The translations under genes and the position numbers were made by a program. Positions 27,352 to 34,198 of a stretch of DNA of 41,201 bases are shown here, one piece after another. The notes beneath the pieces were generated by a model that searched no databases, had not been told where the DNA came from, and saw only the letters and a program-made list of their open reading frames with translations. Location: assembly GCA_002781785.1 (NCBI GenBank), contig PFGC01000063.1, positions 1-41,201 of the forward strand, read 5' to 3'. Each line of letters begins with the position of its first letter. Position 1 is the first letter of the stretch. The DNA comes from Candidatus Kerfeldbacteria bacterium CG15_BIG_FIL_POST_REV_8_21_14_020_45_12. GTDB lineage: Bacteria > Patescibacteriota > Patescibacteriia > UBA9570 > XYC2-FULL-38-9.

Positions 27352-27735
27352 TTATTGACCCAGAGCGGCTCGGATTTTTTCAACAATCTCTCCGGTAGTA
27401 AAGTTGGCCTTTACTAAGTAGTCTTTGGCGCCTAGCTTGAGCCCTTGCTGGACCTTGCTTTCCTGACCAAAATTACTGAGAATCAAAACTGGGATATTTT
27501 TCACGCTCTCGTCTTCGCTGGTTTTAAGGCTTTCCAAAACCTCGAAACCGCTCATGCCTGGAAGCATGATATCGAGTAAGATAATCTCTGGTTTGACCTC
27601 GTTTGCTTTGGCCAAGCCGGCTTCACCGTCTGTAGCTAAAGTAACATCAAAACCCTCTTTTGAAAGCTTAGTGGAGATCAATTCTGACAGGAATTTATCG
27701 TCCTCGACGATAAGCACTTTCGTTCCCTCGGCCAT
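27352..27735 (-). CDS. Stand-alone response regulator receiver domain protein
   Basis: KVLIVEDDKFLSELI, IILLDIMLPGMSGFEVL, PVLILSNFG, GAKDYLVKANF: complete REC domain. Confidence 0.95.
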   Translation of the reverse strand: MAEGTKVLIVEDDKFLSELISTKLSKEGFDVTLATDGEAGLAKANEVKPEIILLDIMLPGMSGFEVLESLKTSEDESVKNIPVLILSNFGQESKVQQGLKLGAKDYLVKANFTTGEIVEKIRAALGQ

Positions 27736-27773
27736 GTGTGTTAGGTTACGAGTGGTAATATAGTTCTGATTAC

Positions 27774-27802
27774 ATTATACAACAACTATCATGAACAAGC
27801 AA
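27774..27802 (-). promoter_or_regulatory. Promoter for response regulator
   Basis: Minus strand TTGCTT-N17-TATAAT; -35 lies within the first codons of divergent rsmI. Confidence 0.5.
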
Positions 27803-28498
27803 GTAGACTCCCCGTCCGTGCTAGCTGGAACGCTCTACATAGTGGCGACTCCGATTGGTAACCTGGGAGACCTAACAGACAGGGCTAAGCGGATTCTTCA
27901 ACAGGTTAATGTGATTGCCTGCGAAGACACCAGGGAAACTGGAATTTTATTGCACTCATACTCAATTTCTGGGCCGCGCCTGGTTAGTTATCATGCACAG
28001 TCCAAGAACTCGCGCGAGGAATCTATTCTACAATTTCTGGCTGAAGGACAGACTGTGGCACTAGTAGCTGATCGAGGGACACCTGGCATATCTGATCCGG
28101 GTGCGCGACTAATTGCTTCAGCGATAGAAAAAGGTATTCCGGTTGTACCTGTACCAGGCGCCTCAGCTGTCATAACTGCTCTGTCAGCATCTGGAGCCGA
28201 TACTAGCGCCTTTACCTATCACGGATTCATCCCCCACAAAAAAGGTCGACAAACTATGCTATTGACCATGTCTGAAGAGTGCCGCAGTCGTACCGTAGTA
28301 GCTTACGAATCCCCACATCGCATATTAAAAACGTTAGACGCGTTGGTCGGGAAAGTTGAGATGGTAATTCTAGCTAGAGAGCTGACTAAGTTACATGAAG
28401 AATTCTTACGTGGTACGCCCCAGGAATTATTTGATAATTTAAGTGCGCGCGAAGCTGTGCGTGGAGAGTTTGTTTTAATATTGCCTCGACAAAACTAG
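27791..28498 (+). CDS. rsmI: 16S rRNA (cytidine1402-2'-O)-methyltransferase
   Basis: LYIVATPIGNLGDLTDRAKRIL, IACEDTRETGILL, VADRGTPGISDPGARL. Confidence 0.95.
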   Translation: MNKQVDSPSVLAGTLYIVATPIGNLGDLTDRAKRILQQVNVIACEDTRETGILLHSYSISGPRLVSYHAQSKNSREESILQFLAEGQTVALVADRGTPGISDPGARLIASAIEKGIPVVPVPGASAVITALSASGADTSAFTYHGFIPHKKGRQTMLLTMSEECRSRTVVAYESPHRILKTLDALVGKVEMVILARELTKLHEEFLRGTPQELFDNLSAREAVRGEFVLILPRQN

Positions 28499-28554
28499 TA
28501 CCTCTACGCTATGCTTTCACGGATAGTAATATTATATTCTGAGCTCTAATATAT

Positions 28555-29451
28555 ATGAGAAGTCCTCGAAGAAGTCCTGCCCCAGAACGGAGAAGAGCCA
28601 CTGAGAAAATTCACGCCCCCGAAACTGAGCCTAAGTTATATTTTCCACCCGAGGCTGTGATGTCGTGGTTTAATAATTTTAATAAAGAGACCATAAAATA
28701 CCTTGAAAGTTTCACGCAAAGCGCTCTTCTGGCTCATGCTGTTGCAGAGGAAGACGATCCCAATAATCTACATCCTCGTTATTCAGATATAGGACTTGAT
28801 CTTTTTTTATCCGACATTGTTATCCCCGGCACAGACCTGTCCTCTATTGAGCGACAGTTGGAAGAAGATCAAATTATCCAAGAATTTAATGGGGCACGAT
28901 GGGAAGGAGTCTTTAGCAGCAAGTACTTTATTGAAGCAGCTAGACTATTGGATATAATTAATGATCAAGACAAAGCTGACCAAATAACAGAACAGGTACT
29001 TAAGCGCGCTAGACGCATCCTAGATGCTCCAGAAGATTATGCTCATCTTGTTCCTGGAGTAATGCTATTCCTGGCTAAGTGTGATCCTGACCTGTTGGCA
29101 TCACTACAGGAGAACGATGGGCGCATGGAAAGGCTCTACAATGCAACTAAGGGGCATCCTGGTATAGACCTCTGGGAAAACGTACCTAATGCCAAATCAT
29201 TAGCTCTCTTACGATTAGCTTTTCCAGACCGATTCAAGATAGGTGATTTTGACCTTTCATATGTGCGTGAAGAATTTACTACACTCGTAACTAAGCGCTG
29301 GTCTGAACGTGAGGAGGTTGAATTGGCAGATGTAGCAGCTATGGCAGTAGTATCGGCTGACCGTTGTACCTTGAGTAATGGTGTCTACAGTTTTGTGCAT
29401 ATTCCTGAGAACGAATCCTCGTCAACTTTACCCGACAGACCCACTATTTAA
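28555..29451 (+). CDS. Hypothetical helical protein, member A of a family with C-terminal LPxRx[S/T]I
   Basis: 298 aa; basic N-terminus MRSPRRSPAPERRR; C-terminus SSTLPDRPTI*; compare 37797..38663 and 38667..39524. Confidence 0.85.
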   Translation: MRSPRRSPAPERRRATEKIHAPETEPKLYFPPEAVMSWFNNFNKETIKYLESFTQSALLAHAVAEEDDPNNLHPRYSDIGLDLFLSDIVIPGTDLSSIERQLEEDQIIQEFNGARWEGVFSSKYFIEAARLLDIINDQDKADQITEQVLKRARRILDAPEDYAHLVPGVMLFLAKCDPDLLASLQENDGRMERLYNATKGHPGIDLWENVPNAKSLALLRLAFPDRFKIGDFDLSYVREEFTTLVTKRWSEREEVELADVAAMAVVSADRCTLSNGVYSFVHIPENESSSTLPDRPTI

Positions 29452-30984
29452 ATCGTTAGCAGTGAGTGCGCCCGAAAGCTGGAGAGCCTCTGCTATGTGA
29501 GATTGGATAACATCATCGGAGCCTCCAAGATCAGCAATGGTTCTAGCTAATCGCAAGGTTTTGGCGTATCCGCGCATGGATAGGCCATACTTATCAAGAG
29601 CCAGTTTCATTAGCTGCTCGGCCGGAGTATCTAGAGCGATTAATTTTTTTAATTCCTTTGGCGTTAACAGCCCGTTGGCTTTGCCTTGACGTTCCTGCTG
29701 CACCCTCCTGGCCAAAGTAACTTGGCGACGAATTGACTCGGATGACTCAGGCGCTGACTTTGAGACAGTTAGCTCATGCGGTCTAATAAATGGTAGTTTT
29801 ATTTTAAGATCAATCCTGTCCAGCAAGGGTCCAGACAGTTTTCGATTATAGCGCTGTACATCAACAAAAGCACAGGTGCATTGTCTATTTCGGTCAGGCA
29901 GGTCATATCCGTAAAAACCACATGGACAAGGATTAGCAGCGGCCACAAATAAACATTGGGCCGGATAAGTAACTGAACCGACCGCCCGTGTTATGGTAAT
30001 AGTTCCATCTTCAAGGGGCTGACGTAAGGCTTCGATAACATCCCGCCGATACTCAGGCAACTCATCAAAAAACAAAACGCCAGTGTGAGCCAATGACACC
30101 TCACCAGGTAATAACTGACGACTACCACCAAGAATTGAAGCCGGTGAAGCGCTGTGATGAGGAGCTCTATAAGGCCGCCTGACTTGAAGCAGCGCCTGAG
30201 ATCTACCGACCACAGAATGAATCATGGTGCTTTCTAACTGTTCTGTCTGACTAGGTGGCGGAAGAATACCAACCAAGGCCTTGGCGAGTAGGCTTTTACC
30301 CACGCCGGGAGGTCCAGACATGAGCAAGTTATGGTGACCAGCAGCTGCTACCATGCAGGCGTACTTAGCTAGACTTTGACCAACTATATCTGAAAAATCT
30401 ACAGCCGGATTTTGCACTAGTTCAGCAACCTGTTCAAGCTCAGGCATGTTCAGCTCAGTTTGCCCTAGTATAAATCCAATTACTTGCTGCAGGGAACTGG
30501 CGGGCAACAAATGGACTTTTTCAAGTAACTTTAATTCAGGCAAGTTGTCGCAGGGCACGATGATAGCCTGCCTATTTCGGCTGGCGGCAGCTGCAACAGG
30601 CAAGGCACCGCGAACTGGTCGTATTCTACCTGACAAAGCTAATTCACCAATCATTCTTGGTAATTCACGCTTGGCTTTAATGGCACGCGATGCTAATAAA
30701 ATACCGATCGCAATTGGTAAATCATATAAAGAACCAGCTTTTGGAATCTGAGCCGGCGCTAAATTCACTGTGACTCTCATGGCTGGAAAAGAGTAGCCGG
30801 AGTTCTTAATGGCAGCCCTAACTCGATCGCGCGCCTCGGACACCGCTGCGTCAGGTAATCCCACAATGATAAAACTTGGCAATCCAGGTGACACGTCTAC
30901 CTCAATTTCCACCGCAACACACTCCAAGCCAATAAAGCTGTAGGACTGAATAGTCGCTGTCTTTTCTGAAAGAATATTAGTCAT
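29428..30984 (-). CDS. ComM/YifB family Mg-chelatase-like AAA ATPase
   Basis: GLPSFIIVGLPDAAVSEARDRVRAAIKNSGYSFP, Walker A GPPGVGKSLLAKAL, GVLFFDELPEY, ANPCPCGFYG; start MTNILSEK most similar to homologue starts. Confidence 0.94.
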   Translation of the reverse strand: MTNILSEKTATIQSYSFIGLECVAVEIEVDVSPGLPSFIIVGLPDAAVSEARDRVRAAIKNSGYSFPAMRVTVNLAPAQIPKAGSLYDLPIAIGILLASRAIKAKRELPRMIGELALSGRIRPVRGALPVAAAASRNRQAIIVPCDNLPELKLLEKVHLLPASSLQQVIGFILGQTELNMPELEQVAELVQNPAVDFSDIVGQSLAKYACMVAAAGHHNLLMSGPPGVGKSLLAKALVGILPPPSQTEQLESTMIHSVVGRSQALLQVRRPYRAPHHSASPASILGGSRQLLPGEVSLAHTGVLFFDELPEYRRDVIEALRQPLEDGTITITRAVGSVTYPAQCLFVAAANPCPCGFYGYDLPDRNRQCTCAFVDVQRYNRKLSGPLLDRIDLKIKLPFIRPHELTVSKSAPESSESIRRQVTLARRVQQERQGKANGLLTPKELKKLIALDTPAEQLMKLALDKYGLSMRGYAKTLRLARTIADLGGSDDVIQSHIAEALQLSGALTANDLNSGSVG

Positions 30985-30988
30985 AAAA

Positions 30989-31013
30989 AACTGCACGCCA
31001 AGGGCGAGCAGTT
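30989..31013 (-). terminator. Hairpin plus U6 immediately upstream of the ComM-family ATG (terminator or leader element)
   Basis: Minus strand AACTGC-T-CGCC-CTT-GGCG-T-GCAGTT then TTTT ATG. Confidence 0.5.
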
Positions 31014-31064
31014 CCATCTAAAAACAGCCTAGCAGTCCATTAAGGTCATGTCAAAAAAAAAGAT

Positions 31065-31090
31065 GCACCGCCCTCCTCTCCAGGCGATGC
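31065..31090 (-). terminator. Intrinsic terminator of the cNMP-binding-like gene
   Basis: Minus strand GCATCGCC...GGCGGTGC (one mismatch) followed shortly by T9. Confidence 0.6.
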
Positions 31091-31104
31091 TATTTCCGAT
31101 CAAC

Positions 31105-31626
31105 TCACTCTGGGCTCCTTGGGGAACCGTATTGAGCGGGTGCTCGGGCGCGGTTCAGCTCTCTTGTGAGCTGATGAATTCGGGCATTGGCCGACATCAT
31201 GGCCGCGTGGACCTGACGGCCGATCTCGAAGATCAGACTGCTGCGATGGGGCTCCAGCTTGCTGTAGAAGATCTCCAGCACGAGGGTGTCATCGTCGGCG
31301 ATCAGCGTCTCCGTGCGGACGGCCTGACCTGCGCCGACCAGCAGGCCGAAGGTGCCGATGACCTGACCCTGTCCGAACTCTGGACTGCTGATCAGTCCTT
31401 CTAGAACGAGCTGGCCGGAGACCACGACGATGACGGTGTCAGCCGTCTCGCGCGCTTCGCAGGCCTTGCTCCCACGAGCGTAGAACTCGGCCAGACACTC
31501 AGTGGCGAGCTCCTTGATGGTATCCGGGTGGAGGTTGTCCCGGAAGAAGGGAAGGTCCTGCAGGATCTTCGCCCGGGCATCGGGATTGGCCCGAAGCAGA
31601 TTCAGAGTGACATCCAAAGACGACAT
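31105..31626 (-). CDS. Cyclic-nucleotide-binding-domain-like protein in a GC-rich island
   Basis: LQDLPFFRDNLHPDTIKELATECLAEFYARGSKACEARETADTVIVVVSGQLVLEG..FGQGQVIGTFGLLVGAGQAVRTETLIADDDTLVLEI is CAP_ED-like; AAAGGGG ribosome-binding-like sequence upstream of ATG 31626. Confidence 0.75.
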   Translation of the reverse strand: MSSLDVTLNLLRANPDARAKILQDLPFFRDNLHPDTIKELATECLAEFYARGSKACEARETADTVIVVVSGQLVLEGLISSPEFGQGQVIGTFGLLVGAGQAVRTETLIADDDTLVLEIFYSKLEPHRSSLIFEIGRQVHAAMMSANARIHQLTRELNRARAPAQYGSPRSPE

Positions 31627-31688
31627 CTTCAACCCCTTTTCAAGAGCTCAAGGCTCTTACCTTGTGAAATGCCAAAAACGGCAAAAAA

Positions 31689-31703
31689 AGCCTACCATAG
31701 GCT
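31689..31703 (-). terminator. Intrinsic terminator after the RNHCP gene
   Basis: Minus strand AGCCTA-TGG-TAGGCT followed by T-tract. Confidence 0.75.
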
Positions 31704-31728
31704 CCGTATTACGCAACTAAATTAAAGA

Positions 31729-32070
31729 TTAAACAGGTTTTTGCTTCTTATCACCTAACTCCTTCATCTTGGCGGTAATAGCATCGATACTATCTTCGGT
31801 GTGAGCCTTATTCTTTTTTAAGTGGCCACACTTTTCGCACTGATAAGTAAACACCAAAGTACCGTGATCCATTGCGATATCGGAAATATGCATTAAACCA
31901 CCACAAGACTCGGCTCGATCACCTGGATTTACATCAACGTGCTTGGAGATTAAACAGTGGGGACAGTGATTGCGATAGCCGTCACCAGCGACAGCAAAGC
32001 CGCAGTTTTCACAAACAAAATCCTCCTTATTTTTTGTAAAAACTTTGGTTTTGGGTTCCTTGATTTGCAT
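31729..32070 (-). CDS. RNHCP domain protein
   Basis: FVCENCGFAV..GYRNHCPHCLISKHVDVNPGDRAESCGGLM..YQCEKCGH matches the RNHCP motif. Confidence 0.93.
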   Translation of the reverse strand: MQIKEPKTKVFTKNKEDFVCENCGFAVAGDGYRNHCPHCLISKHVDVNPGDRAESCGGLMHISDIAMDHGTLVFTYQCEKCGHLKKNKAHTEDSIDAITAKMKELGDKKQKPV

Positions 32071-32088
32071 AGTACTACGTTATTCCGA

Positions 32089-32658
32089 TTATGACTTTGT
32101 GTCAAAATCCACTCGTGGTACCGGTGCTGACTTATCTGAATCATCCGCTGTGTTGCTCTTGGGCAGGAACAACAGCAAGCAAATAACTCCAACAACGATG
32201 TAAACATCTGACAGATTAAAAACCGACCAGCGATTAACTGAAATAAAATCTACCACCCCACCAAACCGCAGGCGGTCTAATAAATTTGACCAAGCGCCAA
32301 GTAGCACTAAGAAAATTAGACTTGGCGCTAAGCGTTGCCCACGTCGAAACTCGCTGCGCGCAAAACCGGCGATTACTACCATAACCACAACGGTTACAAT
32401 AATAGAAAACCAGGCAGGTAAGCTTAGGTAGGCAAATTTCTCGTTTGAGACAAGCGTCAGTTCGACCCAAGGCACAACTGAAATTCGTCTATCTACCAAA
32501 TTAGATAGAGCCCACATTTTTGAGAGTCTATCGACCATGTAGATTAATAGAAAAATCACCCCGACAACCCAAAAACGGGCATCTTGCTGTGCAAGAGCCC
32601 GTAATTGAGTAAAAGGCTTTGATTTAGACGTGTGATTTTGCACAGTTGATACAGGCAC
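32089..32658 (-). CDS. lspA: Signal peptidase II-like protein (divergent)
   Basis: DRLSKMWA, LLGAWSNLLDRLRFGGVVDFI, FNLSDVYIVVGV; four TMs; both catalytic Asp positions retained. Confidence 0.8.
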   Translation of the reverse strand: MPVSTVQNHTSKSKPFTQLRALAQQDARFWVVGVIFLLIYMVDRLSKMWALSNLVDRRISVVPWVELTLVSNEKFAYLSLPAWFSIIVTVVVMVVIAGFARSEFRRGQRLAPSLIFLVLLGAWSNLLDRLRFGGVVDFISVNRWSVFNLSDVYIVVGVICLLLFLPKSNTADDSDKSAPVPRVDFDTKS

Positions 32659-33004
32659 TAGCCGCTGAATTTGCCCTCAGGCGATCTTCTCCCACTGGAC
32701 CGCCACATTTAAGACAGGTTCCGTAGATTCCCTGTTCGATTCGCTTTAAAGCATCAGTAATCTCAACCTGACGCTGCTCGAGGCGGCCAGTGACATTTAC
32801 ATTAACTTCATACTCGGCTACTTCAGCTGGGGACTCTGTATTTTCTCCTAAATTGTCGTCACCAAAATTTGGAAAATTTGCGTCACGACTGCCGGGGACA
32901 TGGTCACCCACGTCCTTGTGAGAAATGGCGCCTAACTCACCGGTTAATTCCATCTGTTCTTTTAGAAGGGCTGCCTTCATTTCATCTGTAAATGCTTGAT
33001 CCAT
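32624..33004 (-). CDS. DksA/TraR-like zinc finger protein
   Basis: RLEQRQVEITDALKRIEQGIYGTCLKCGGPVGEDRLRANSAASACINCAK. Confidence 0.9.
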   Translation of the reverse strand: MDQAFTDEMKAALLKEQMELTGELGAISHKDVGDHVPGSRDANFPNFGDDNLGENTESPAEVAEYEVNVNVTGRLEQRQVEITDALKRIEQGIYGTCLKCGGPVGEDRLRANSAASACINCAKSHV

Positions 33005-33032
33005 ATTAGTAAATTTATTGAAGAATAATTAA

Positions 33033-33061
33033 ATTGTACCCTTGAGGGCCCTTTGTGTAAA
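33033..33061 (-). promoter_or_regulatory. Promoter for the DksA/TraR-like gene
   Basis: Minus strand TTTACA-N17-TACAAT, 29 nt upstream of the ATG. Confidence 0.55.
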
Positions 33062-33085
33062 CTGCTAGACTGATTTTTTTGTACG

Positions 33086-33105
33086 AAAAAGGCGCATCAC
33101 GCGCC
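33086..33105 (-). terminator. Intrinsic terminator ending the candidate ncRNA
   Basis: Minus strand GGCGC-GTGAT-GCGCC-TTTTT. Confidence 0.65.
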
Positions 33106-33470
33106 ACATATGTTTTTGAATAAAAACGATTTTTGTAGCCTTTGCGATGCGCCTATGCACGGCTAAGTTTGTCTTCTTCCCTCCGAAGAGAAAGTGAAGA
33201 ACGCATCTAAGTCGTGTGTCTCCGCCAGTTTACTAGTCAAGTCACTGGACAGATAGGCGCTTTCCACATGATTGGCTGCGAACATAGTGTCCAGGGGTTA
33301 CCCGAACTAAGTTCTATGCAAGCTGGCCGGTATCACATTTTGTGTTTTTGTTTTTTGACGATTGCTCGTCAGACTAGGCTACTGCAGAAAGCGATTGATG
33401 CGGCGACAGCTGCACCCATCGCCTCCTACAGGCCTGTATTGGTGTGATACGTTTTGTGGAAAACGTTTGA
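33086..33470 (-). ncRNA. Candidate structured non-coding RNA (unassigned)
   Basis: ~450 nt without convincing CDS; several complementary pairs (33090-33098/33146-33154; 33245-33251/33288-33294; 33330-33337/33443-33450; GACGA-GCAA-TCGTC at 33357-33370) and a minus-strand terminator. Confidence 0.4.
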
Positions 33471-33513
33471 AATGTTTAAGAACACTTGATGAATGTATAA
33501 TACCACGTTTTCA

Positions 33514-33540
33514 AAGAAGGGTCAACTAGTGACCCTTCTT
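33514..33540. terminator. Intrinsic terminator downstream of gmk
   Basis: 11-bp perfect stem AAGAAGGGTCA / TGACCCTTCTT with 5-nt loop. Confidence 0.8.
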
Positions 33541-33628
33541 ATTTGCTAACCTTAGCTATTTTACTCCTCCAAACTTAGTTTGAAATAGGAATTTTGAGCG
33601 ATTCTGATTGTACTGGCCCTGTGTATAA

Positions 33629-34180
33629 CTATGTGGATATGATTGCAATCAGCTCTTGAGCGGCCTCTTCAAGCTTGCCTTCATCGTTTAAAATCACATA
33701 ATCCCAGGAATCGAGCTTTTCCAGTTCGTATTTAGCAATTTCCATGCGCTTTTGTATAACATCCTCAGCATCCGAGGCACGCTTATGAAGACGCATCTCC
33801 AGATATTCTAGGCTCGGCGGCTTGATGAAGACAGTAATAGCATCTGGAATCATCTCCTTAAAGGTTCGCGCACCTTGAGGATCAACTTTTATCAATACGA
33901 CGTCGTTATTCTTACGTTTGCGCTCGACCTCGGTTTTGGAGCTGCCGTAGAGATTATCATACACTTCTGCCCACTCAATCATCTCACCATTGTCTATTTT
34001 TTCCTCAAATTCTTCTCTGGTGAGGAAAAAATAAGGCTTTCCCTCTGCCTCACCCGGACGCATTGGCCTGGTACTAGTTGTAGTGATAGACGTAAAATCT
34101 AACCCAAGCGAGTGCGCCTGCTCTATTACTGAGTCTTTTCCTGCACCGGAAGGTCCGGTAACGACGACGAGTTTTCCCAT
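33629..34180 (-). CDS. gmk: Guanylate kinase
   Basis: VVTGPSGAGKDSVIEQA, TTTSTRPMRPGEAEGKPYFFLTREEFEEKI, EWAEVYDNLYGSSKTEVE. Confidence 0.95.
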   Translation of the reverse strand: MGKLVVVTGPSGAGKDSVIEQAHSLGLDFTSITTTSTRPMRPGEAEGKPYFFLTREEFEEKIDNGEMIEWAEVYDNLYGSSKTEVERKRKNNDVVLIKVDPQGARTFKEMIPDAITVFIKPPSLEYLEMRLHKRASDAEDVIQKRMEIAKYELEKLDSWDYVILNDEGKLEEAAQELIAIIST

Positions 34181-34198
34181 GAGAGGAGGGTGCTTTGA

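Noticed and set aside
31048-31404. 118-aa plus-strand ORF
   Set aside because: Antisense to the cNMP-binding-like CDS in a GC-rich region, where spurious long antisense ORFs are expected.
33214-33447. 77-aa plus-strand ORF in the intergenic region
   Set aside because: GTG start, no RBS, no domain; the region looks like structured RNA read on the other strand.
33086-33470. tmRNA, RNase P RNA, SRP RNA or 6S RNA assignment
   Set aside because: No T-arm/acceptor end with ALAA-type tag, no GAGGAAAGUC/ACAGAA P4 core, and no SRP or 6S hallmark found by eye; left unassigned.
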